Shown: positions 1 to 7,465 of the stretch, piece after piece
Layout: every line of letters begins with the position of its first letter
How positions within the stretch are numbered: the first letter of the stretch is position 1
Source: an uncultured Hungatella sp.
GTDB lineage: Bacteria; Bacillota; Clostridia; Lachnospirales; Lachnospiraceae
Direction: 5' to 3'
Assembly (NCBI GenBank): GCA_910577935.1
Contig: CAJTOT010000038.1
Location: 1 to 31,023, forward strand
Length of the DNA: 31,023 bases
The notes under the pieces: model-generated
Databases searched by the model: none
What the model was told of the DNA's origin: nothing
What the model saw: only the letters and a program-made list of their open reading frames with translations
Position numbers and translations under genes: made by a program

Positions 1-234
1 TGTAAAAACATGGAACGGAAATTTAAAAATGAAAATGTAAAATATGAGAATATATATTGTTTGGCGCAAATCTCTAATTTCAATAAACTTATTGCGATAT
101 CAAATGAACAATCAATACCTGTATTTGATATTACGTTAAATAAGGCTACGGATGGGCAGAAAAAAACGCTAAATTGGTTTAAAATGCTATATAAAGCAAT
201 GGCAGAAAGGATAATAGAATTAACAAATGAGTAA
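1..234 (+). CDS. C-terminal end of a probable ParA-family ATPase (partial)
   Basis: The frame is open from the first base of the window, so only the last 77 or so codons are seen. The ATG at position 10 need not be the true start. No Walker motifs are visible because the N-terminal part is missing. The tail resembles the C-terminus of ParA/Soj-type ATPases: a segment like 'NFNKLIAISNEQSIPVFDIT' (known pattern: loose-substrate loop, then PVF.L), followed by a helix ending in 'MAERIIEL'. Its stop overlaps the next gene by 8 bases, so the two are co-translated. Base composition is far more A/T-rich than the genes from 934 on, which suggests transfer from elsewhere. The family call is by eye from a short tail and could be wrong. 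Confidence 0.45.
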   Translation, partial: CKNMERKFKNENVKYENIYCLAQISNFNKLIAISNEQSIPVFDITLNKATDGQKKTLNWFKMLYKAMAERIIELTNE

Positions 235-829
235 TGCAAAAGATGATTTTAATAATAATATTCGTTCCATAAATAATTCGATTTTAATATATAAGTATCT
301 TAATAATAATGCAAAGAATCTGGATAGTACGATATTATTGCGGTCTCAGTTCATGCTAATAGTTAGTGCATTTGATACATATGTTCATTCGGCTATAATT
401 AATAAAATTATTGAGGTATATTTTTCACAAAATTCAATGATAGAACTTAATGTGGAGGTTCCATTAACATTAGTTTATAGAATGAAAAATTCAGATGAAA
501 TCATGCAAAAGGATTTATTGGAAAATTATCTCATTGATAAGCTAAGTAAAGATTCTTTCCAATCGCCTAAGAGTATTGAATATGCCTATTCTATTCTTAA
601 AATTGACCATTTGTGGAGTAAACTAAGTGCAATATCTCATAAAAGCGCCGATGATATAAAAAACACGTTAGCATTAATTGTAAAACGAAGAAATAAAATA
701 GCGCATGAGTCAGATTGGAATAAAATTACTAGAAAATATGAAGAAATAGATTTAGATATGGTTTTAGATTGCCAGCAATTTATTCAAGAAACTGTAAATG
801 GGTTAGATGAATTATTAGATGACTTATGA
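227..829 (+). CDS. HEPN-domain protein, RiboL-PSP/MAE_28990-like, probable RNase effector
   Basis: This is a 200-residue, mostly helical protein. The HEPN signature R-x4-H is present as 'RRNKIAH' (R155, N156, H160). In HEPN RNases this motif forms the active site at a dimer interface. The N-terminal half has 'LRSQFMLIVSAFDTYVHSAI' (residues 38-57), like the first helix of RiboL-PSP-type HEPN proteins. There is no signal peptide or membrane segment. The start ATG sits inside the end of the upstream ParA-like gene (8-base overlap), with AAAGGA at about 206-211. HEPN proteins paired with an ATPase usually act in defence or toxin-antitoxin systems; that role here is inference. The gene is very A/T-rich and is followed by a regulator of different composition, so this is the right end of an imported segment. 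It could also be a non-catalytic HEPN scaffold. Confidence 0.65.
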   Translation: MSNAKDDFNNNIRSINNSILIYKYLNNNAKNLDSTILLRSQFMLIVSAFDTYVHSAIINKIIEVYFSQNSMIELNVEVPLTLVYRMKNSDEIMQKDLLENYLIDKLSKDSFQSPKSIEYAYSILKIDHLWSKLSAISHKSADDIKNTLALIVKRRNKIAHESDWNKITRKYEEIDLDMVLDCQQFIQETVNGLDELLDDL

Positions 830-933
830 ATAAAACTAAATAAATAGCGTTGGGTAGTATAAAAAGTTGAAAAATTTTTTGTCCTTTACTTGACACGAGC
901 AGAACGATCAAACAGTGAAGGAGTGCTTGCCTC

Positions 934-1824
934 ATGTACAATCCACAGCTGGACACCTTTATCCATGTGGCGGATGCGGGCAGTTTTAACCGGGCTGCCG
1001 AGGAATCCTATATCACCCCTTCCGCGGTGATCAAACAGATCAACCTGCTGGAAGCGTCTCTTGGCGTTAAATTATTTGAGAGAACTCACCGAGGCCTGAT
1101 TTTAACAAAAGCGGGAAAATCTTTATATCAGGATACAAAATATATTATTCAGTACTGCAGGGACTCTGTTACAAGGGCGAAGAATGCCATGCAGGAGGAT
1201 ACGAAGGTGATCCGGATCGGCAGTTCCCCCATGACGCCGGCCCAGCTTCTTATGCAGCTGTGGCCCAAGATACAGACCCATTGTCCTGACATGAAATTTC
1301 AGATCATTCCCTTTGAGAATACGCCGGAAAATGCCAGGGAGATACTGGGGAACCTGGGAAAGAACATTGATGTGGTAGGCGGGATCTTTGACGAGACCAT
1401 GCTGGAGCTGAGGCGCTGCGCGGGACTGGAACTGTCCCGCGAGCCTTTTTGCTGCGCGGTCTCCGTCCATCACAGGCTTGCCGCTAAGGACAGGCTTAAG
1501 CTGGAAGACCTGTATGGAGAGAACCTGATGCTCATGCGCCGGGAGTGGAGCCGTTATGTGGACGAGCTTCGGGACGATATCTGGCAGAACCACAGCCAGA
1601 TCCATATTGTAGACTTTGATTTTTACAGTATGGAGGCCTTTAACCGGTGTGAGAACAGTAATGACATTTTGCTTTCCATACCCGGATGGGCCAATGTACA
1701 TCCTCTTTTAAAGGTAATCCCGGTGGAATGGGATCACAGTATTCCCTTTGGACTGCTCCATTCCCCCAAGCCTTCCGGAATTGTGAAACAATTTCTGGAG
1801 GCGGTGAAAGAGGCGGTACAGTAG
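934..1824 (+). CDS. LysR-family transcriptional regulator
   Basis: At 296 residues it is the usual LysR length. Residues 1-63 form the winged helix-turn-helix ('GSFNRAAEESYITPSAVIKQ', then 'LEASLGVKLFERTHRGLILT'). The rest is a periplasmic-binding-protein-like effector domain. AAGGAG at 918-923 lies 10 bases before the ATG and fixes the start. The gene runs in the same direction as the dehydrogenase remnant, flavodoxin-type reductase and aldo/keto reductase that follow, which are the likely targets. That link is inferred from position and from a shared upstream element at 1904-1924 and 2968-2988. A clear terminator follows, so it is its own transcription unit. Base composition returns here to the GC-rich level of the chromosome. 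Confidence 0.92.
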   Translation: MYNPQLDTFIHVADAGSFNRAAEESYITPSAVIKQINLLEASLGVKLFERTHRGLILTKAGKSLYQDTKYIIQYCRDSVTRAKNAMQEDTKVIRIGSSPMTPAQLLMQLWPKIQTHCPDMKFQIIPFENTPENAREILGNLGKNIDVVGGIFDETMLELRRCAGLELSREPFCCAVSVHHRLAAKDRLKLEDLYGENLMLMRREWSRYVDELRDDIWQNHSQIHIVDFDFYSMEAFNRCENSNDILLSIPGWANVHPLLKVIPVEWDHSIPFGLLHSPKPSGIVKQFLEAVKEAVQ

Positions 1825-1837
1825 AAGACGGTAAAAG

Positions 1838-1877
1838 AAGAACCAGGTACCAAATGGTATTTTGGTTCTTTTTTGTT
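1838..1877 (+). terminator. Rho-independent terminator after the LysR gene
   Basis: The stem AAGAACCA (1838-1845) pairs with TGGTTCTT (1863-1870). A second short pairing lies inside (GGTAC/GGTAT region). A run of T interrupted by one G follows. It lies 14 bases after the LysR stop codon. Confidence 0.85.
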
Positions 1878-1903
1878 TGGATTTTCTGAATCCGGCTGCA
1901 ACC

Positions 1904-1924
1904 AAAGGGTATAAACTGATGAAC
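1904..1924 (+). promoter_or_regulatory. Upstream element shared with 2968-2988 (candidate regulator site)
   Basis: This 21-base stretch matches 2968-2988 at 17 positions, with the shared core GGTATA-n-ACTGA-nn-AAC. One copy precedes the broken dehydrogenase, the other precedes the flavodoxin/aldo-keto reductase operon. It could be a LysR or MerR binding site or a common promoter core (TATAAA here, TATACT in the other copy). Confidence 0.4.
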
Positions 1925-1990
1925 AAAGAGAGACTTCCTCCTACGGTCTGCCTTATTTATAATTGATATATAGATAAGTGGGGACACAAC

Positions 1991-2892
1991 AACAGGAGTG
2001 ATGAAGTGATTTCTATTTTAAATAGGACAGGGAAACAGATCGCAGAGTTTCCGGGTATTACGGCCAACCCCACCTATGCCGAAGTCCTGGAAGGAGCGAA
2101 ACTTGCCAGAAAACATCAGGCAGGTCTGCTTCTTGGTGTGGGAGGCGGGAACCGGAAGCGAGTGCAGCGGCAAAGCGGTGATTACCAACCAACCAAACAC
2201 TTAGAGTGAAAACCGGGCGGGATTATCCCAAATGCAATCCGAAGTTTGCCTTAATGGACCCGTCTTATACGTTCAGCGTTTCTAAATCCCAGATGGTTTC
2301 CGGCGGCTTCGATACCCTTTCCCACATCATGGAGATTTATTTCAGCGGGCCGGATGAGGATAATGTTTTCGATGATATGGCCCGGGCCCTTATGGGGAAT
2401 GTGATCCGCAATCTTCGGGCGGCTATAGAGAATCCGGAGAATTATACGGCAAGAAGCAATCTCATGTGGGCCGGGACAATGGCGGAAAACCGGATCATTA
2501 AACTGGGAAAGCGCACGGATTTCCAGTGCCGTCAGATGGCGCGTCAGCTGGAGACGTATACGGACTGTGATCACGGTGGGGGACTGGCGGTGCTGCAGCC
2601 GGTTTACTACCGGCATATCTATAAGGACGGGCCGGGTAAATTTAAACGGTTCGCCGCGGAGGTGTGGGGGATTTCGCCTGAGGGAAAGACCGATGAGGAG
2701 ATCGCCTGTGCCGGGATTGATGCGCTGAAGGATTTTATCCGGGAGATAGGGCTGCCGGTTACATTGAGGGAACTGGGAGTGGATGAGAATACGGACTTAA
2801 AAGCGGTTGCCGATTCCTGCGTCAGTGTTTTCGGGGGATACAGAAGGCTGGCACATGGGGAAATATTTGAAATATTCCGGGAATGTTTATAG
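1991..2892 (+). pseudogene. Iron-containing alcohol dehydrogenase (butanol dehydrogenase/YqhD type), decayed
   Basis: Homology to Fe-dependent alcohol dehydrogenases is clear: 'GITANPTYAEVLEGAKLARK' and 'LLGVGGG' in one frame, then 'GFDTLSHIMEIY', 'NLMWAGTMAEN' and 'DCDHGGGLAVL' in another. Four lesions are visible. The first 60 or so residues are missing. An internal deletion near 2148 joins the GVGGG loop directly to the later GTGSE loop and shifts the frame. A tandem CCAA duplication at about 2184-2197 (ATTACCAACCAACC) shifts it again. The metal-binding HxxxH segment reads RQMAR, so the third iron ligand (His267 in YqhD numbering) is Arg. The Asp and His of 'DTLSH' and the last His remain. 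The longest intact frame is 2206-2892, opened by a chance GTG. It once probably worked with the reductases downstream under the LysR protein. Confidence 0.88.
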
Positions 2893-2967
2893 GCCTGCGG
2901 AAACAAAGTTCCATTCACAGAAAGCAGCATCACTTCGCGGTGACAAAAGTCCGTTATAGATTATACT

Positions 2968-2988
2968 AAAAGGTATATACTGAATAAC
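2968..2988 (+). promoter_or_regulatory. Second copy of the shared upstream element, ahead of the reductase operon
   Basis: It matches 1904-1924 at 17 of 21 positions. TATAAT lies at 3022-3027 with no good -35 at normal spacing (TTCTGC at 2999-3004, 17 bases away). A regulator-dependent promoter is therefore plausible. Inference only. Confidence 0.4.
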
Positions 2989-3081
2989 TTATTGTGACTT
3001 CTGCTGCCTGAGGATTTCCTTTATAATGAATACAGTTCTTTAAAATAAAAAACAAGAAACAAAAAGAGGAGGAATTTATTT

Positions 3082-3714
3082 ATGAAAGCATTACTTGTAA
3101 ACGGAAGCCCAAGGAGAAACGGATGTACTTACACGGCGCTGACGGAGCTGGCAAAGACTCTGGAGTCAGAAGGCATTGAGGCGGAGATCGTCCATGTGGG
3201 AAATAAAGATATCCGGGGCTGCATTGCCTGCCGGAAATGCCACAGCGAAGGGGAGCAGGGAGGCAAGTGCGTATTCAACGATATCGTCAACGAGATTGCC
3301 CCCAAGCTGGCTGAGGCAGACGCCTTTGTCATCGGTTCCCCGGTTTACTTTGCTTCCCCGGCAGGCGGAGCCGTATCCTTTATGGACCGTCTGTTCTTCA
3401 GCACCCTGAATATTGACAAGACCATGAAAGTAGGAGCGGCCGTGGTATCCTGCCGCCGGGGCGGCAATACGGCTACCTTTGATATGCTGAATAAGTACTT
3501 TACCATGTGCGGCATGCCGGTGGCAAGCAGCCAGTACTGGAATATGGTACACGGAGGAACCCCGGAGGAGGTTTTGAAGGACGAGGAAGGTATGCAGACC
3601 ATGCGGACTCTGGGCCACAATATGGCGTTTCTCATGAAGAGCATCCAGATGGGCAAGGAAAAGTTTGGGATTCCTCAGAAGGAAAAGACCATCTTTACCA
3701 GTTTCCATCACTAA
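3082..3714 (+). CDS. Flavodoxin-family / NADPH-dependent FMN reductase-like flavoprotein (iron-sulfur flavoprotein type)
   Basis: At 210 residues it has a flavodoxin-like fold. 'LLVNGSPRRNGCTYTAL' (residues 4-20) is the FMN phosphate-binding start of this family, and 'AFVIGSPVYFASPAG' is the second FMN loop. A cysteine cluster (C47, C50, C53, C63) matches the compact cysteine motif of archaeal and clostridial iron-sulfur flavoproteins, which may hold a 4Fe-4S cluster. AGGAGG at about 3066-3071 supports the ATG. The protein is cytosolic. The aldo/keto reductase starts 13 bases after its stop, so the two form an operon. The expected role is electron transfer or quinone/azo/nitro reduction under reductive stress; the physiological substrate cannot be read from the sequence. 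Confidence 0.88.
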   Translation: MKALLVNGSPRRNGCTYTALTELAKTLESEGIEAEIVHVGNKDIRGCIACRKCHSEGEQGGKCVFNDIVNEIAPKLAEADAFVIGSPVYFASPAGGAVSFMDRLFFSTLNIDKTMKVGAAVVSCRRGGNTATFDMLNKYFTMCGMPVASSQYWNMVHGGTPEEVLKDEEGMQTMRTLGHNMAFLMKSIQMGKEKFGIPQKEKTIFTSFHH

Positions 3715-3727
3715 AAAGGAGAGGAGA

Positions 3728-4726
3728 ATGACAGAAATGGAAAAGAGAACACTTGGGGCCGGCAGTCTTAAGGTCAATCCCGTCGGCTTGGGATGTATGG
3801 GATTCAGCCACGCTTCTGGAGATCCAACGGAGAAAAGCGTCGCGGTTAAAACTTTGAGAGAGGCTTTCGAGATCGGCTATGACTTCTTTGACACGGCGGA
3901 GGCTTATACAGGGATCAGTCCGGACGGCATGGTTTCCTATAATGAGGAACTTGTGGGGGAGGCCGTGAAGGGAATCCGGGATAAGGTGGTCATCGCCACA
4001 AAGATGGGGGTAAAGCACAATGCGGACCGCTCCTTAAGACTGGACAGCAGCCCGGAAACTATAAGAACAAGCGTTGAGGAAAGCCTTAGGAAGCTGGGAA
4101 CAGACTACATTGATTTGTACTATCAGCACAGGATTGACCCCAAGGTGGAGCCGGAGGCTGTGGCCGAAACTATGGGGCGGTTAATTCAAGAGGGCAAGAT
4201 TCGCTATTGGGGCATTTCGGAAACCACGGAAGAATACCTGCGCCGGGCCCATGCCGTATGTCCCGTGACGGCCATAGAAAACAGGTATTCTATGATGGCC
4301 AGGTGGCATGAGACTATCTTTCCGGTGTGCGAGGAACTGAATGTGGCCTATGTGGCCTTTTCTCCCATGGCAAACGGATTCCTTACAGGCAAATACACGC
4401 CCTCCACAAAATTTGAGGGAAGCCAGGATTACCGGGCTAATATGCCCCAGTATACCGAAGAGGGGTATGAAAAAGCGAAGGAGCTTTTGGCTCTTCTGAC
4501 GAAAATGGGAGAAGAAAAGAAGGCCACCATGGGTCAGCTGTCTCTCGCGTGGATGATTAATAAGAAGCCTTACATTATCCCGATTCCGGGTTCCCGCAAA
4601 ATTGAGCGGATGAAGGAAAACTTTGAGGCAGGCAATGTGGTTCTGACCAGAGAAGAGATTGCTATGATTGATTCCAGACTGGATACCATGGATTTTGACG
4701 TGTTCGGCGGCCACAGAGCAAGATAA
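3728..4726 (+). CDS. Aldo/keto reductase
   Basis: At 332 residues it is a TIM-barrel NADPH-dependent aldo/keto reductase. The catalytic tetrad is complete: D55 and Y60 in 'YDFFDTAEAY', K92 in 'IATKMG', H134 in 'YYQHRID'. The cofactor end has 'IPIPGSRKIERMKEN', typical of NADP binding in AKR13-like enzymes. The ATG at 3728 follows AAGGAG (3716-3721) at 6 bases. A second ATG at 3737 is also possible. A longer open frame to 3665 runs back into the flavoprotein gene and has no ribosome site. The substrate is unknown; AKR13-like proteins reduce aldehydes and ketones and are often induced by electrophile stress. The pairing with a flavoprotein and a LysR regulator fits that. Confidence 0.93.
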   Translation: MTEMEKRTLGAGSLKVNPVGLGCMGFSHASGDPTEKSVAVKTLREAFEIGYDFFDTAEAYTGISPDGMVSYNEELVGEAVKGIRDKVVIATKMGVKHNADRSLRLDSSPETIRTSVEESLRKLGTDYIDLYYQHRIDPKVEPEAVAETMGRLIQEGKIRYWGISETTEEYLRRAHAVCPVTAIENRYSMMARWHETIFPVCEELNVAYVAFSPMANGFLTGKYTPSTKFEGSQDYRANMPQYTEEGYEKAKELLALLTKMGEEKKATMGQLSLAWMINKKPYIIPIPGSRKIERMKENFEAGNVVLTREEIAMIDSRLDTMDFDVFGGHRAR

Positions 4727-4734
4727 AAGGAGTA

Positions 4735-4781
4735 CTCCCGGAAACTCAGCCGCAAAGACAGGCGCAAGGAGTTGCCGGGAG
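4735..4781 (+). terminator. Long stem-loop after the aldo/keto reductase (terminator-like, no T run)
   Basis: CTCCCGGAAACTC (4735-4747) pairs with GAGTTGCCGGGAG (4769-4781) at 12 of 13 positions around a 21-base loop. It begins 8 bases after the stop codon. It lacks a T run, so it may stabilise the mRNA 3' end rather than stop transcription by itself. Confidence 0.5.
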
Positions 4782-4878
4782 CGCCCAAAGGGAACGGATT
4801 GAGGAGAATTTCAACATCTGGGATTTTTCGCTGGTTTTCTGTCTCCTGTTAAAATAATAAATTTTTTTTTCGATTTTT

Positions 4879-4909
4879 CATAGACCGTACCGTTACTGTA
4901 CGGTCTATG
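4879..4909. promoter_or_regulatory. Perfect inverted repeat, probable TetR-type operator for the MATE gene
   Basis: CATAGACCGTAC (4879-4890), a 7-base spacer, then the exact reverse complement GTACGGTCTATG (4898-4909). A possible -10 (TATACA, 4916-4921) lies just downstream with TTACTG at 4893-4898 as a weak -35, so a bound repressor would cover the promoter. Operators of this shape are usual for TetR-family repressors of drug exporters. No such repressor gene lies in the window. Confidence 0.6.
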
Positions 4910-4955
4910 ATGCTGTATACAGGAAGAAAATACAAGGTGATTGGAGGAAAAATTT

Positions 4956-5360
4956 ATGGAAAACTCAACTGCATACGAAAAACCTGTGACACTGAGAAAC
5001 ATTGTGAAATTTGCCGTTCCAACGATTGCTATGACGGTGTTTATGTCCTTTTATACAATGGTTGACGGTTTGTTTGTATCGAATCTGATCGGTACGGATG
5101 CCCTTTCAGCAATCAATCTTACAGCGCCGATTATCCAGCTTGTCACGGCGATTTCTACCATGCTTGCCACCGGAGGCAGTGCGGTCATCATGAAAAAGAT
5201 GGGTGAGCAGAAAACAGCGGTTGTTGGCCTGTTTGTTTTCAGCCGGAAAAAGAGCCTGCTGCATTCTAAGAAACCAGTATTCCGATTCAGGGTTCTTGCG
5301 AGTGCGGCTACAAACGGATGCGGCAGTAAGGGCGAAGGATTGGAAGAAATGGAATTTTGA
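4956..5360 (+). pseudogene. MATE-family efflux transporter, truncated after about 86 codons
   Basis: The N-terminus is a normal MATE protein: 'LRNIVKFAVPTIAMTVFMSF' (first membrane helix), 'YTMVDGLFVSNLIGTDALSA' and 'MLATGGSAVIMKKMGEQK'. MATE exporters have about 450 residues and 12 helices; here similarity ends near base 5215, after helix 2. The frame then continues for some 48 residues of unrelated, non-membrane sequence ('SRKKSLLHSKKPVF') to a stop at 5360. TTGGAGG at 4941-4947 places the start at the ATG at 4956. The promoter and operator are intact but the product cannot be a transporter. The break joins MATE sequence to other debris without a visible insertion sequence. Confidence 0.8.
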
Positions 5361-5364
5361 CAGA

Positions 5365-5568
5365 TATATCTGTCTGCAGTATTCCCTTCTCCGGGGAGTG
5401 CTTGGCTTTCTGGCTGTCCGGCATGGCAACGGGATTATTTTAGGACTCTATCACGGCCTGACTGTAATCGCAGGGAAAACGGCTGTCCGGGGGCTTGCCG
5501 CAAAGGTTCCAGGGCATATTGAAAAGAGGATAGGCAGGTCTTATCCATCCTCCCCGTGTCTTATGTGA
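5365..5568 (+). pseudogene. Gene debris, possibly the C-terminal end of an MBOAT-type O-acyltransferase
   Basis: One frame reads 'AVRHGNGIILGLYHGLTVIA' before a stop at 5568. This resembles the membrane-bound O-acyltransferase end pattern (WHG...n.i.WGLYHGL) with the Trp lost and a few residues missing. No start codon or ribosome site belongs to it, and the upstream part of such a gene is absent. A weak call from one motif; the stretch is at least non-functional sequence between a cut MATE gene and the antiporter. Confidence 0.3.
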
Positions 5569-5817
5569 TATTTAATTTATCAAAATTCCCCGTGGGATTC
5601 AAAGGATAATGTATATTTTAATCTTTCTCAAAGATTGGGAAAAGTTACAAGTGCCATGAAAATGTGAAAAATTTTACCGCTTTTTCGAGGAAAAAATTGT
5701 GCGATATTGAGATTGATTATTTGAAAAAAAGTGATATCTTTAAGTCTATAAGAAATAGAAAAAACTCACAGGCCGCAGATCCTTCAGTCATCAGCGGTCC
5801 TGGGAAAGGATATGATT

Positions 5818-7098
5818 ATGCAGAATCTTCTTCTTTGTGTTTCTGTTTGTCTGATTGCAAGTTTACTTATGTCCAGGGTGGCGAAGCGGGTAGGGCTCCC
5901 CTCTGTGACGGCCTACCTGGTGACGGGCCTGCTCCTGGGCCCCTACTGTATCGGACGCCTGGGGCTTCCGGGCGTGGGCTTCCACTCTATGGAAGATGTG
6001 GATTTTTTTGGACTTATTTCGGAGACGGCCCTTGGCTTTATCGCCTTCACCATCGGCAATGAGTTCCGGCTGGGGCAGCTGCGCAGCATGGGGCGTCAGG
6101 CCATTACCGTGGGAATTCTTCAGGCGGTGGTCACCACTGTTATTGTGGACGCGGGTTTGATCACCTTTCACCTGATCTTCCCCAACGCCCTGTCTCTGCC
6201 GGCGGCCATTACCCTGGGCGCCATTGCAGCAGCCACGGCGCCTGCCGCCACTTTGATGGTGGTGCGTCAGTACCGGGCGGATGGCCCTCTGACCCGTCTG
6301 CTTTTGATGGTGGTGGCCATTGATGACGCAGTGGGGCTGATGCTCTTCTCCGCATCCTTTGGCGTGGCCAGTGCCCTGGAGCACGGAGGGATCAGCGTCA
6401 TCACCGTGGTGGTGGAGCCGGTTCTGGAGATTGTTTTTTCCCTTTTGCTGGGAGCCGCGGCAGGGCTTATTCTGGACTGGAGCGAGCGGTATTTCCACTC
6501 CCGCGGCAACAGGATCTCCATGACAGTTGCCTTTGTTCTGCTGACTGTGGGACTTTCCATGGTGGAATTCCAGCTGGGACCGGTTCACTGCGGTTTCTCT
6601 CTGCTGCTGGTGTGCATGATGACCGGCACTATTTTCTGCAACATCTGCGAGACCTCTGAAGCGCTGATGGAGCGTCTCGACCGGTGGACCACACCATTGA
6701 GCATACTCTTTTTTGTGCTGTCCGGCGCGGAGCTGGATCTGCAGATTCTGCGCAATCCCATCGTTCTGCTCATCGGCGCGGTCTATATCGTCACCCGGTC
6801 GGCAGGAAAGATTCTGGGAGCCTACGGCAGCTGCGCCATGACCGGGTGTGAGAAAAATATCCAGAAATATCTTGGCCTCACCCTGCTGCCCCAGGCGGGC
6901 GTGGCCCTGGGAATGGCCATTACGGCGGCAAGCCTCTCCGACGGCGCGATGGTCCGCAATGTGGTGCTCTTCTCCGTGCTGGTCTACGAGCTGATAGCGC
7001 CGACACTCACTAAGAACGCGCTGTTCGGTGCAGGAGAGATCACGCCGGAAGAACCGGCCCGGCCACACGGCGCCGGCCAGATGCAGGCGAAGGCGTGA
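5818..7098 (+). CDS. Cation:proton antiporter, CPA2 family
   Basis: About 426 residues with 12 or so hydrophobic helices, in the inner membrane. Typical CPA2 features are 'SVTAYLVTGLLLGPY' in the second helix, 'ATAPAATLMVVRQY' (the unwound helix pair) and 'MVVAIDDAVGLMLFS', where two adjacent Asp residues form the ion-binding pair, as in electrogenic sodium/proton exchangers. No C-terminal RCK/TrkA domain is present, so it is the short form. AAAGGA at 5805-5810 favours the ATG at 5818; an in-frame ATG at 5812 is too close. It probably exchanges Na+ or K+ for protons; ion choice cannot be told. It stands alone, flanked by decayed sequence on both sides. Confidence 0.9.
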   Translation: MQNLLLCVSVCLIASLLMSRVAKRVGLPSVTAYLVTGLLLGPYCIGRLGLPGVGFHSMEDVDFFGLISETALGFIAFTIGNEFRLGQLRSMGRQAITVGILQAVVTTVIVDAGLITFHLIFPNALSLPAAITLGAIAAATAPAATLMVVRQYRADGPLTRLLLMVVAIDDAVGLMLFSASFGVASALEHGGISVITVVVEPVLEIVFSLLLGAAAGLILDWSERYFHSRGNRISMTVAFVLLTVGLSMVEFQLGPVHCGFSLLLVCMMTGTIFCNICETSEALMERLDRWTTPLSILFFVLSGAELDLQILRNPIVLLIGAVYIVTRSAGKILGAYGSCAMTGCEKNIQKYLGLTLLPQAGVALGMAITAASLSDGAMVRNVVLFSVLVYELIAPTLTKNALFGAGEITPEEPARPHGAGQMQAKA

Positions 7099-7147
7099 AG
7101 GGTATCCCGGCATATGTCCACTTAAATGGCCGGAGCGGGCAGGCTCC

Positions 7148-7245
7148 ATTGCCCCAAAACGATAACCTTTGGCGATGTGACTGTCGATTTCTCCGGCTAC
7201 ACGGCCAGCGACCGTCAAGGGCAGCGGCCTGGGCCCCTAACATCC
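7148..7245 (+). pseudogene. Fragment of an OmpR-type response-regulator DNA-binding domain (tentative)
   Basis: In the frame starting near 7156 the sequence reads 'KTITFGDVTVDFSGYTASDRQGQ', close to the start of OmpR/PhoB winged-helix domains (pattern: i.fgdl..d...y.v...g). Only about 30 residues are recognisable, with no ribosome site, no receiver domain and no continuation past the 'LT' position. If right, it is a scrap of a two-component regulator. The rest of 7099-7310 shows nothing else. Confidence 0.3.
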
Positions 7246-7310
7246 CCTATTCCTTTGCTCCCATAAAGTTCCTGCCTGGGATGTGTTTTACAATTCGGAT
7301 ATAAATGCGG

Positions 7311-7335
7311 AAAACTCCCCGGCTGGGGAGTTTTT
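7311..7335 (+). terminator. Rho-independent terminator
   Basis: AAAACTCCCC (7311-7320), the loop GGCT, then GGGGAGTTTTT (7325-7335). A compact GC stem with a T tail. It lies 210 bases after the antiporter stop, past the regulator scrap, and probably ended the transcription unit before the local decay. Confidence 0.85.
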
Positions 7336-7386
7336 CATTATATCGCTGATTTTCCAAAGCTGGCTTCCGATTGCTTTAGGTGGAGC

Positions 7387-7415
7387 TTGACTAAGGTATA
7401 ACGCTATGCTATGTT
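7387..7415 (+). promoter_or_regulatory. Sigma-A promoter for the acetyltransferase
   Basis: TTGACT (7387-7392), a 17-base spacer, TATGTT (7410-7415). It lies between a terminator and the gene, about 50 bases before the start codon. Confidence 0.6.
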
Positions 7416-7465
7416 ATTTTTGTCAATGTCAACTTTTGGCATACTTCGGGATGGAGGAAAAAATG

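Noticed and set aside
4941..4955. TTG at 4941 as the start of the MATE remnant
   Set aside because: The TTG is part of the TTGGAGG ribosome site; the ATG at 4956 is correctly spaced.
5863..7218. A 451-codon open frame on the minus strand opposite the antiporter
   Set aside because: It is the antisense shadow of a GC-rich membrane protein gene. Its translation is rich in His, Gln and Arg with no domain, and it has no ribosome site.
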